Source of the DNA: Treponema sp.
GTDB taxonomy: Bacteria > Spirochaetota > Spirochaetia > Treponematales > Breznakiellaceae
NCBI GenBank assembly: GCA_020216655.1
Contig: JAIWNU010000140.1
Coordinates: 1-14,743 of the forward strand
Length of the DNA: 14,743 nucleotides
Direction: 5' to 3'
Part shown: positions 1 through 6,347 of the stretch, piece after piece
Layout: each line of letters starts with the position of its first letter
Numbering within the stretch: the stretch's first letter is position 1
Notes under the pieces: model-generated
The model's input: only the letters and a program-made list of their open reading frames with translations
Database searches by the model: none
Told to the model about the DNA's origin: nothing
Made by a program: the position numbers and the translations under genes

Positions 1-929
1 AATATAATAAGCTGACCGGTGTACAGGTGAACTACCAGTCCATTGGTTCTGGCGGCGGTATCAAGAGTATCAGCGACATGACCGTAGATTTTGGCGCCAC
101 CGATGGTCCCATGACGGACGAACAGCTTGCTGCGGCCAAGGGTGGTGAAATCGTTCATATCCCCGCCGCTATGGGTGCAGTCGTTCCCACCTACAATATT
201 CCTGAACTGGCAAAAGTTAAGGATTCATTGAAATTTACCCCTGAAACCTTAGCTGGCATCTATCTCGGCGAAATAATTAAATGGAACGATGATAAACTCG
301 TCGCTGACAACCCTGCGCTCAAAAATGTTAACAAGTTTATCGTGGTTGTTCGCCGGTCCGATGGTTCCGGTACTACCAATATTTGGACCAGCTACCTTGC
401 TGCTGTCAGCGAAACCTGGGCCAAGAAAGTCGGAGCAGGAAACTCTGTTCAGTGGCCTGTTGGTCTTGGCGGTAAGGGAAATGAAGGTGTGGCCGGTGTA
501 GTTAAGCAGACTCCCTATGCGATCGGTTATGTGGAACTGGCCTATGCGAACCAGAATAAGCTCCCCGCTGGTCAGGTAAAGAATAAGGCAGGCAAGTGGA
601 TTACTCCCAGCATGAAGTCCGTTTCTCTGGCTGCCCAGGGTGTGGCCCTCCCCGATGATATGCGGGTAAAGCTTGTTAACAGCGACAACCCAGACGCATT
701 CCCCATCGCGGGTTTCACCTGGCTCCTTGCGTACACCACCCAGACCGATGCAGCGAAAGCTCTTGCTCTTACCCGTATGCTCTGGTGGGCTACCCATGAT
801 GGTCAGAAATACTGCGAAGCCCTGGACTATGCTCCCATTCCTGCAGATGCAATCAAGAAGGCAGAGGTTCTCATAAAGAAAATCACCATTAATGGAAAGC
901 AGGCTCTGTCTGAGAGTATTTCCAAATAA
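1..929 (+). CDS. pstS: Phosphate ABC transporter substrate-binding protein PstS (5' partial)
   Basis: This is the periplasmic phosphate receptor that hands phosphate to the PstCAB permease. The reading frame (first full codon at base 3) is open to the left edge, so the signal peptide and N-terminal lobe start lie outside; the GTG at 27 is an internal valine, not a start. About 308 residues are visible. Family motifs seen are YQSIGSGGGI (about 30-59), DFGATDGPM (about 90-116) and RRSDGSGTT (351-377), the last two matching the loops that bind phosphate in PstS proteins, plus YAIGYVE near 517-537, typical of the hinge side of the second lobe. It is followed after 19 bases by pstC and is clearly the first visible gene of a pst operon. 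Identity is secure from motifs and context. The promoter, and any Pho-type control, cannot be seen. Confidence 0.95.
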   Translation, partial: YNKLTGVQVNYQSIGSGGGIKSISDMTVDFGATDGPMTDEQLAAAKGGEIVHIPAAMGAVVPTYNIPELAKVKDSLKFTPETLAGIYLGEIIKWNDDKLVADNPALKNVNKFIVVVRRSDGSGTTNIWTSYLAAVSETWAKKVGAGNSVQWPVGLGGKGNEGVAGVVKQTPYAIGYVELAYANQNKLPAGQVKNKAGKWITPSMKSVSLAAQGVALPDDMRVKLVNSDNPDAFPIAGFTWLLAYTTQTDAAKALALTRMLWWATHDGQKYCEALDYAPIPADAIKKAEVLIKKITINGKQALSESISK

Positions 930-948
930 ATAAGGATTATATACGTTG

Positions 949-1953
949 ATGAAAAAGCCCTGGGATGTTTTTACCAAAACAAATCCGGGGCGCTTGTCCG
1001 TCACCAAGGACCCGGGAGACCGGGTCTTTTCGGTGATTATTGGAAGCGCTTCGGTCTTCGTTATTGTTCTTCTTTCCGCTTTTGTGCTCCTTTTATTTTA
1101 TGATTCTTTGGAATCCATAGAGCGCTTTGGATTTAAGTTTTTTACCGGATCTGATTGGAACCCGGTTGAAACAGAAATGCACCCCATAAATTTTGGGGCT
1201 CTTCCTTTTATATTTGGTACCATAGTAACATCGGTAGGTGCATTGATTCTGGCTACGCCGCTTGCTATCGGAGCTGCCCTGTTTATTGTGGAATATGCAC
1301 CTCTCTGGCTTGGAAAAATTGTAAGTTTTATTATTGAGCTGCTTGTGGCTATCCCGAGCGTTGCCTATGGTATTTGGGGCCTCTTTGTCCTGATTCCGGT
1401 AATGCGCAGCACCGTAGAACCGGCATTACAGACCATACTAGGACCAATCCCTATTTTAGGGGCCCTGGTAGAAGGTCCGCCTATAGGTCAGGACCTGCTT
1501 ACCGGAAGTGTAATTCTTGCCATTATGATTCTTCCCACGATTTTATCAGTATCCCGGGAAATACTTAAAAATGTACCCAGGCTCCAAAAAGAAGGTATGC
1601 TCGCTTTGGGAGCTACGAAGTGGGAGGTGTTAACCGGGGCGGTTTTACCCTATGCCCGGGGCGGTATTGTCGGCGGTGCCATGCTGGGACTTGCCCGAGC
1701 TATCGGTGAGACCATGGCGGTCACCATGGTGATCGGAAACAGTACCACAAAAATCAGTCCTTCTTTGTTCACCCCTGGCTACACTATTGCCAGTGCAATC
1801 GCAAACCAATTTACCGAAGCGGACTCGTCCATTTATTTCAGTGCCATCGTGGAATTGGGTTTGCTGCTCCTTGTGGTCGCTTCTGCATTCAACATTCTGG
1901 CCCACTTTTTAACCCAATATATACTGAAAGGGGGTGATGCCCGCCATGCGTGA
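949..1953 (+). CDS. pstC: Phosphate ABC transporter permease PstC
   Basis: This inner-membrane permease subunit pairs with PstA to form the phosphate channel. The roughly 334-residue protein has a charged N-terminus, a first membrane segment near residues 28-48, a periplasmic loop, then five more hydrophobic segments. The cytoplasmic EAA-type coupling loop, EGMLALGATKWEVLTGAVLP, is the site that contacts the ATPase in this family. LARAIGETMAVTMV is also characteristic of PstC. The start is ambiguous: TTG at 946 is directly followed by ATG at 949. An AAGGA at 932-936 lies 9 bases before the TTG and 12 before the ATG. I chose ATG as the commoner codon, but TTG has the better spacing. Its 3' end overlaps pstA by 8 bases. 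Assignment is secure because pstA and pstB follow directly. Confidence 0.95.
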   Translation: MKKPWDVFTKTNPGRLSVTKDPGDRVFSVIIGSASVFVIVLLSAFVLLLFYDSLESIERFGFKFFTGSDWNPVETEMHPINFGALPFIFGTIVTSVGALILATPLAIGAALFIVEYAPLWLGKIVSFIIELLVAIPSVAYGIWGLFVLIPVMRSTVEPALQTILGPIPILGALVEGPPIGQDLLTGSVILAIMILPTILSVSREILKNVPRLQKEGMLALGATKWEVLTGAVLPYARGGIVGGAMLGLARAIGETMAVTMVIGNSTTKISPSLFTPGYTIASAIANQFTEADSSIYFSAIVELGLLLLVVASAFNILAHFLTQYILKGGDARHA

Positions 1954-2806
1954 TGTTGAGCTTGATCGTATTAAATATAGAAAATTAACGGCTGCTTTTT
2001 TCTATGGCCTTATCATAATTGCTACCCTGCTTTCGGTATCAATTCTGTTTGTTATTATTACCCATATTTTTATAAACGGTATCGGGGCTCTTAACCTGGA
2101 TTTCTTTACCCAGATTCCAAAACCCTACGGCGAAGAGGGGGGCGGAATTGCTCCAGCTATCCTGGGTACTCTCATGATGCTTGCGGTGGCGGCCCTCATT
2201 GCAATTCCTATCGGGGTTGCAACGGCTGTATTTATTGTTGAATACGGCGCTACTAAATTAGCTTCAGCGGTTCGTTTTGCGGTTGAACTGCTTGCTGATC
2301 TGCCCTCTATTGTTGTAGGTATCTTTATTTGGGCCCTGGTAGTACGTAATTTAACTGGCTATTCAGGCCTTGCCGGTTCTCTTGCCCTCGCGGTTATTAT
2401 GATACCGATTATCGCACGAAGTGTGGAAGAAATTCTCAAACTTGTTCCTGATACGCTCCGGGAAGCAGCCCTTGCGCTTGGAACTCCGCGGTGGAAAGTT
2501 GTGTTATTTATCGTAATTCCCACCGTTCTTCCTGGCCTTTTAACAAGTATTATGCTTGCGGTCGCCCGCGCTGCAGGAGAAACGGCCCCGCTTTTGCTGA
2601 CCTCTTTAGGGAATACCTTTTTTAATTTCGATTTACGCAGGCCCATGGCAGCCATGCCGCTCCAAATTTATAGTTATGCCATATCGCCCTATGATGACTG
2701 GCATAAGAAAGCCTGGGGAGCAACCCTGCTCCTTATTGCCCTGGTAGGTATTATCAGCGGTGCGGTCAAATATTTTACACGAAGGTGGAATCATGAGTCT
2801 CATTAA
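1946..2806 (+). CDS. pstA: Phosphate ABC transporter permease PstA
   Basis: This is the second membrane subunit of the phosphate transporter. About 286 residues contain six predicted membrane segments, the first near residues 15-40. The EAA loop, [17 protein letters not shown], and the following [17 protein letters not shown] stretch are typical of PstA. Possible starts are GTG 1934, ATG 1937 and ATG 1946. I chose 1946 because AGGGGGTGAT at 1929-1938 is an excellent match to the anti-Shine-Dalgarno partner and sits 7 bases upstream, whereas it would overlap the two earlier codons. This gives an 8-base overlap with pstC and suggests translational coupling, so that PstC and PstA are made in equal amounts. 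The 3' end overlaps pstB by 14 bases. Confidence 0.95.
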   Translation: MRDVELDRIKYRKLTAAFFYGLIIIATLLSVSILFVIITHIFINGIGALNLDFFTQIPKPYGEEGGGIAPAILGTLMMLAVAALIAIPIGVATAVFIVEYGATKLASAVRFAVELLADLPSIVVGIFIWALVVRNLTGYSGLAGSLALAVIMIPIIARSVEEILKLVPDTLREAALALGTPRWKVVLFIVIPTVLPGLLTSIMLAVARAAGETAPLLLTSLGNTFFNFDLRRPMAAMPLQIYSYAISPYDDWHKKAWGATLLLIALVGIISGAVKYFTRRWNHESH

Positions 2807-3638
2807 ATCCATGGCCGATATCGTTCGTCCGCAAAATGAATCTACAGAAACTGTTTCTCAACGGGAACCTAAAATACAAATACGCAATTTGAATGCCTTT
2901 TACGGTAAACAGCATGCAATAGAAGACATTAATCTTGATATTTATCCCGGCCTCGTGACCGCTATTATTGGTCCCTCTGGATGCGGAAAATCAACTATGA
3001 TACGCTGTATTAACCGAATGCACGAAGTAATAAAGGGTGCATATGCTACGGGCGTAATAATAGTTGATGGGGAAAATATCTATGCTCCCGATGCAGATCC
3101 GGTGCGGATACGGCGCCGCATAGGTATGGTGTTTCAAAAACCGAATCCATTTCCAACCAAGACTGTTTATGAAAACGTCATTGCCGGGCTTAGGCTTAAC
3201 CTTCCGAAACAGAAAAAATCATTCTACGATGAAGTTGTTGAACGCTCTCTCAGATCTGCAGCCCTGTGGGATGAAGTAAAGGACAAGCTGAATGCTCCCG
3301 GTACCGCTTTATCCGGCGGCCAGCAGCAGCGCCTGTGTATCGCCCGGGCTCTAGCTATCGAGCCTGAAATACTACTTCTTGATGAGCCTGCTTCCGCTTT
3401 GGATCCAACGGCTACGCTTAAAATTGAAGACCTTTTATTTGCTCTTAAGGAACGGTATACAATCGTTTTGGTCACCCATAACATGCAGCAGGCCGCACGG
3501 GCCTCTGACATGACCGCATTCTTTATGGCCGGCGAAGACCATAAGGGCCGTCTTGTTGAATACGGCGAGACAAAGGAGATCTTTATCAATCCAAGGGATA
3601 AACGAACCGAAGATTATATTTCTGGCCGTCTTGGTTAA
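2793..3638 (+). CDS. pstB: Phosphate ABC transporter ATP-binding protein PstB
   Basis: This cytoplasmic ATPase powers phosphate import through PstCA. The 281-residue protein has Walker [10 protein letters not shown] (residues 60-68), the Q-loop in [10 protein letters not shown], signature LSGGQQQ (173-179), Walker B ILLLDEP with D197 and E198, and the switch histidine H229 in VTHNM. All catalytic elements are intact. The [10 protein letters not shown] and [15 protein letters not shown] forms are typical of PstB rather than other importers. The ATG at 2793 follows GAAGGTGGA (2781-2789) and lies inside the end of pstA, overlapping by 14 bases. The first 25-28 residues before the ABC core are an extra charged segment; E. 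coli PstB is about 257 residues. phoU, often next in pst operons, does not follow: a terminator ends the operon about 100 bases later. Confidence 0.97.
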   Translation: MSLIKSMADIVRPQNESTETVSQREPKIQIRNLNAFYGKQHAIEDINLDIYPGLVTAIIGPSGCGKSTMIRCINRMHEVIKGAYATGVIIVDGENIYAPDADPVRIRRRIGMVFQKPNPFPTKTVYENVIAGLRLNLPKQKKSFYDEVVERSLRSAALWDEVKDKLNAPGTALSGGQQQRLCIARALAIEPEILLLDEPASALDPTATLKIEDLLFALKERYTIVLVTHNMQQAARASDMTAFFMAGEDHKGRLVEYGETKEIFINPRDKRTEDYISGRLG

Positions 3639-3739
3639 AAAATATGCAACTATTTGTTACCTTACGTTATACAGATTGTTATATAGTTAGGTGCTAGGCA
3701 GTAGCCAGTTCCTCATCTCATTCCTCCTTTCTTTCTTTT
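3639..3739 (+). other. pst operon 3' UTR with CU-rich, anti-Shine-Dalgarno-like tract
   Basis: This non-coding stretch lies between pstB and the terminator. Bases 3709-3739 are pyrimidines except for two A residues. CCTCCTTTC at 3723-3731 is complementary to a strong ribosome binding site (GAAAGGAGG) and resembles the 3' tail of 16S rRNA. The terminator loop downstream also carries CTCC. A weak promoter-like pair (TTACCT at 3657-3662, 17-base spacer, TATATA at 3680-3685) lies upstream. The sequence would allow a small RNA of about 95 bases, either from its own promoter or processed from the pst mRNA, but nothing here proves one is made. Confidence 0.3.
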
Positions 3740-3785
3740 AGCTCCCCGGGTTTTTCTCCTTTTCCCGGGGAGCTTCTTTTTTTTT
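3740..3785 (+). terminator. Intrinsic terminator of the pst operon
   Basis: A perfect 11-bp stem is formed by AGCTCCCCGGG (3740-3750) and CCCGGGGAGCT (3764-3774), with a 13-base pyrimidine loop. It is followed by TC and then nine T residues (3777-3785). The GC-rich stem and T-tract are textbook Rho-independent features. It works only on the plus strand: the opposite flank is purine-rich on the complement and would give no U-tract. It separates the phosphate operon from the next transcription unit. Confidence 0.93.
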
Positions 3786-3813
3786 GACTTTAAGATTACT
3801 ATATTAGTAATAT
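3784..3813 (+). promoter_or_regulatory. Candidate sigma-70-type promoter of the PNPOx-PDH operon
   Basis: TTGACT at 3784-3789 matches five of six bases of the -35 consensus. It is followed after 18 bases by TAATAT at 3808-3813, four of six at -10. The expected start of transcription is near 3820, leaving a leader of about 100 bases before the ATG at 3923. The first two bases of the -35 box are also the last two of the upstream T-tract, so promoter and terminator abut. No better pair was seen in the gap. Confidence 0.5.
3795..3811. promoter_or_regulatory. 17-bp palindrome, candidate operator
   Basis: The arms ATTACTA (3795-3801) and TAGTAAT (3805-3811) are perfectly inverted around TAT. The site lies between the candidate -35 and -10 boxes and overlaps the -10, a classic position for a repressor that blocks RNA polymerase. 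Size and symmetry suit a dimeric winged-helix regulator, but no regulator gene is adjacent and the family cannot be named. The flanking sequence is AT-rich, which raises the chance of a coincidental palindrome. Confidence 0.45.
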
Positions 3814-3841
3814 ATAGTTAACACAATGCCATCAGTTTTAT

Positions 3842-3906
3842 GTGGATTTGCATTTTTAATCAGGGTCTTTTAGGATTAAAGACGGACCAGATGTCCAAAA
3901 ATCCAC
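3842..3906 (+). promoter_or_regulatory. Structured 5' leader, candidate three-way-junction RNA
   Basis: Three helices can form together. P1 pairs GTGGATTT (3842-3849) with AAATCCAC (3899-3906), 8 bp. P2 pairs 3853-3861 with 3874-3882, 9 bp with one G-U, closing a 12-base loop. P3 pairs GGAC (3884-3887) with GTCC (3893-3896) around a 5-base loop. Junction strands are only 3, 1 and 2 bases. P1 ends 5 bases before the AGGAGG ribosome binding site at 3912-3917, so folding could affect translation. It matches no riboswitch consensus I recognise. The fold is by eye and has no covariation support. Confidence 0.35.
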
Positions 3907-3922
3907 TTTCCAGGAGGGCAGT

Positions 3923-4363
3923 ATGGAATCTGCAGAATTTATCGGTAAAATAGAACGGCTCATATCTGCTTCTAAAGTAGGGCTTTTAACCACTGTAGAT
4001 GCCGAAGGTTATCCGCACAATCGCTGGATGACACCCGCCATGATAAAAGACCGGCCCAATTTTATCTATGCGGTGACTGCTCCCAATTCCCGGAAAGCCG
4101 AACAGGTAAGGAATCACCCACAGGTTGAATGGACTTTCCAAAGCACCGTTTTAAATGAAGTTATTTCTGTAAAGGGCAGGGCAGTACTTGTGGGAGACCC
4201 GGAACTTAAATCGGAAGTCCTGGAAGCAATAGGTCCAAATCTGCAGATATTTTGGAAAATCAACGAAGATTCTAAAAATATTGTGGTTGTGGAAACAGAA
4301 ATAGAAGCGGTTTCCTGCTTTTATCCTATGAAAAACGAACGGCATTACCGGGAGGTAAAGTGA
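3923..4363 (+). CDS. PNPOx-like FMN-binding split-barrel protein (general stress protein 26-like)
   Basis: This 146-residue protein has the layout of the pyridoxamine 5'-phosphate oxidase-related split beta-barrel family. An N-terminal helix is followed by KVGLLTTVDAEGYPHNRWMTPAM, the paired strands that open the barrel and approach FMN; then NFIYAVTAPNSRKAEQVRNHPQVEWTF, where SRKAEQVRNHP is the usual helix with basic residues facing the flavin phosphate; and VISVKGRAVLVGDPELKSEVL, the next strand and helix. Members of this length are usually not true PNP oxidases but small flavin- or heme-binding proteins, many of unknown substrate. The start is well supported by AGGAGG at 3912-3917. The gene ends 2 bases before pdhA, so it is very probably the first gene of the PDH operon. 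Its role there is not evident; a redox or flavin function is only inference. Confidence 0.82.
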   Translation: MESAEFIGKIERLISASKVGLLTTVDAEGYPHNRWMTPAMIKDRPNFIYAVTAPNSRKAEQVRNHPQVEWTFQSTVLNEVISVKGRAVLVGDPELKSEVLEAIGPNLQIFWKINEDSKNIVVVETEIEAVSCFYPMKNERHYREVK

Positions 4364-4365
4364 TA

Positions 4366-5364
4366 ATGGATCTTTCTAAGGAAAAGAAAAAAAAGCTGTT
4401 GTTTGACATGATATTTATCCGCCGTTTCGAAGAAGAGGCCGGAAAAATGTACGGCCTCAGAAAAATTGGCGGGTTTTGTCATCTTTATAACGGCCAGGAA
4501 GCTGTCGCTGTCGGGACGGTAGCTGCCATGGATCTTGCTAAAGATTACATCCTTACTGGTTATCGGGACCACGGTTTTGCTCTTGCCTGCGGTATGGATC
4601 CCAAGGCGGTCATGGCGGAACTTTTTGGTAAAGTTACCGGTTCTTCCCGGGGAAAAGGCGGGTCCATGCATTTTTTTGATGAACAGCGTCATTTTCTGGG
4701 AGGCAATGGTATCGTGGGGGCCCAAATCCCCATCGCTACCGGCGTTGCCTTCGCTCAGAAATACAATAAAACCGGCGGTGCCACAGCGGTCTTCTTTGGT
4801 GACGGAGCAATTCATCAAGGAGCATTTCATGAAAGCCTCAATATGGCAAAAATATGGAACCTGCCGGTTATCTATGCCTGCGAGAATAACCAGTTCGGTA
4901 TGGGCACCAGTTTTAAGCGGGTTTCATCGGTAGAAGAATTTTCTGTGATGGGTGCTAGTTATGGCATTCAGGGCCGCAAGGTTGACGGAATGGATGTTAT
5001 GGCGGTCTATCAGGCTTTTACCGAAGCCCTCGAATCTGCCCGGAATGGACTTCCGGTGCTGCTCGATATCCGCACCTACCGGTATAAGGGACATTCTATG
5101 AGCGACCCGCAAAAATACAGGACAAAAGAAGAGGTCGAAGCCTACCGGCAGCATGATCCTATTTTAATTTACCAGGATCGTCTTATTGCGGAAAAAATAA
5201 TCAAACAGGCCGAAGTTGAAGAAATGGAAGGCCACATAGAAAACCTTGTCGCCGAAGCGGTTGCCTTTGCCGAGTCCAGTCCTGAACCAGCGCTTCCCAC
5301 CCTGTTCGAAGATGTATATGCAGATGCATATCCCCTGGAAACACTGAGGCAAGGAGGTTTCTGA
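4366..5364 (+). CDS. pdhA: Pyruvate dehydrogenase E1 component, alpha subunit
   Basis: This is the thiamine-diphosphate half of the alpha2beta2 E1 enzyme, which decarboxylates pyruvate and passes the acetyl group to lipoyl-E2. The 332-residue protein has GFCHLYNGQEA (36-46), YRDHG (66-70), and the ThDP/Mg motif beginning GDG (145-147) and closing with N174-N175. It also has YRYKGHSMSDP ending at residue 248, the loop that carries the regulatory serines in mitochondrial E1 alpha, and then KYRTKEE. These segments closely resemble mitochondrial/alphaproteobacterial PdhA and argue against acetoin or branched-chain dehydrogenase. An upstream in-frame GTG at 4360 is possible, but GGAGGT at 4351-4356 is better spaced for ATG 4366. 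The stop overlaps the pdhB start by one base (TGATG). Confidence 0.94.
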   Translation: MDLSKEKKKKLLFDMIFIRRFEEEAGKMYGLRKIGGFCHLYNGQEAVAVGTVAAMDLAKDYILTGYRDHGFALACGMDPKAVMAELFGKVTGSSRGKGGSMHFFDEQRHFLGGNGIVGAQIPIATGVAFAQKYNKTGGATAVFFGDGAIHQGAFHESLNMAKIWNLPVIYACENNQFGMGTSFKRVSSVEEFSVMGASYGIQGRKVDGMDVMAVYQAFTEALESARNGLPVLLDIRTYRYKGHSMSDPQKYRTKEEVEAYRQHDPILIYQDRLIAEKIIKQAEVEEMEGHIENLVAEAVAFAESSPEPALPTLFEDVYADAYPLETLRQGGF

Positions 5365-6344
5365 TGGCAATTATGACCTATCGCGAAGCCCTGAACCGGG
5401 CCTTGGATGAAGAAATGGCCCGAGACCCTGCGGTGTTCCTTATGGGAGAAGAAGTAGCCGAATATGACGGTGCCTATAAGGTTTCGAAAGGGCTTTTGGC
5501 GAAATACGGACCACAGCGGGTCATTGACACCCCAATTACGGAGCTTGGCTTTACCGGCATCGGTGTCGGAGCTGCCCAGGTGGGGCTTCGTCCTGTTATA
5601 GAGTGGATGACCCACAACTTTGCCCTCCTTGCCCTGGATCAGGTAGTGAATAATGCGGCTAAAATTCGCTACATGTCCGGCGGTCGTTTCAAAATGCCCA
5701 TCGTGTTCCGAGGCCCCAATGGACCAGCAGAATACTTGGCTGCCCAGCACTCCCAATCCTTTTCGAGTTACTGGGCCCATATTCCGGGCCTTAAAGTGGT
5801 GGCGCCGGCTTTTCCTGCCGATGCCTATGGGCTTCTGAAAAGTGCTATTCGCGATGATGACCCGGTTGTAGTCCTTGAAGCGGAAATGCTCTACGGAACC
5901 AGCGGAGAAGTTCCCGATACGGAAACGCTTATTCCTATAGGAAAGGCAAATATCGTTCGGGAAGGATCGGATGTAACCCTGGTCAGTTTCTCTAAACCGG
6001 TCCGCTATTGCCTTGATACGGCAAAGGAATTAGAAAAGGCTGGCATTTCCGCAGAGATCATCGACATGCGGAGCCTCAGGCCCTTGGACATGGAAACCGT
6101 ATATCGATCGGTAGAAAAAACAAACCGGGCCGTGGTGGTCGACGAAGCCTGGCCAGTAGCCAGTGTGGGCAGCCACATCGCCTATACCATTTCCCATGAT
6201 CGCTTTGATATTCTTGATGCTCCGGTAGAATTGGTGGCCTCCCACGATGTGCCCATGCCGTATAACCATCAATTAGAACTCGAAGTCCAGCCAGGGGTAA
6301 AGAAAATACTAAACGCTGTAAAACGCGTACTATATCTGGAGTAA
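5364..6344 (+). CDS. pdhB: Pyruvate dehydrogenase E1 component, beta subunit
   Basis: This subunit completes the E1 heterotetramer and supplies part of the ThDP pocket and the E2-binding surface. The 326-residue protein carries GEEVAEYDGAYKVSKGL near residues 28-44, VIDTPITELGFTGIGVGAA, the MTHNFALLALDQVVNNAAK stretch, IVFRGPNGPA, AAQHSQSF and IPGLKVVAPAFPADAYGLLK, all characteristic of the PdhB family and especially the mitochondrial type. The C-terminal transketolase-like domain (about 195-320) includes DMRSLRPLDMETV. Length is normal. It starts within the pdhA stop codon, with AAGGAGG at 5351-5357 upstream, so translation is coupled and the two E1 chains are probably made 1:1. pdhC follows after 3 bases. 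Confidence 0.94.
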   Translation: MAIMTYREALNRALDEEMARDPAVFLMGEEVAEYDGAYKVSKGLLAKYGPQRVIDTPITELGFTGIGVGAAQVGLRPVIEWMTHNFALLALDQVVNNAAKIRYMSGGRFKMPIVFRGPNGPAEYLAAQHSQSFSSYWAHIPGLKVVAPAFPADAYGLLKSAIRDDDPVVVLEAEMLYGTSGEVPDTETLIPIGKANIVREGSDVTLVSFSKPVRYCLDTAKELEKAGISAEIIDMRSLRPLDMETVYRSVEKTNRAVVVDEAWPVASVGSHIAYTISHDRFDILDAPVELVASHDVPMPYNHQLELEVQPGVKKILNAVKRVLYLE

Positions 6345-6347
6345 GTT

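Noticed and set aside
249..1007. Long open frame antisense to pstS
   Set aside because: It is antisense to a gene with clear PstS motifs, its translation has no recognisable domain, and it has no convincing ribosome binding site. It follows from codon bias in the real gene.
3656..3690. Four GTTA repeats resembling a Pho-box-like direct repeat
   Set aside because: They occur at uneven spacing (10, 12 and 8 bases), lie downstream of pstB and before a terminator rather than ahead of a gene, and the sequence is AT-rich. A Pho box would be expected upstream of pstS, outside the window.
3820..3922. Known riboswitch classes (TPP, FMN, glycine, SAM, c-di-GMP, T-box)
   Set aside because: I looked for their conserved core sequences in the leader and did not recognise any. 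The element is reported only as an unclassified structure.
5169..5780. Open frame of about 200 codons antisense to the pdhA/pdhB junction
   Set aside because: It spans two well-supported overlapping genes on the other strand and its translation shows no domain character.
4366..6344. Acetoin or branched-chain 2-oxoacid dehydrogenase E1 instead of PDH
   Set aside because: The E1 alpha loop GHSMSDP with KYRTKEE and the E1 beta segments DGAYKVSKGL and FRGPNGPA are typical of pyruvate dehydrogenase, and no acetoin or branched-chain catabolic genes are nearby.
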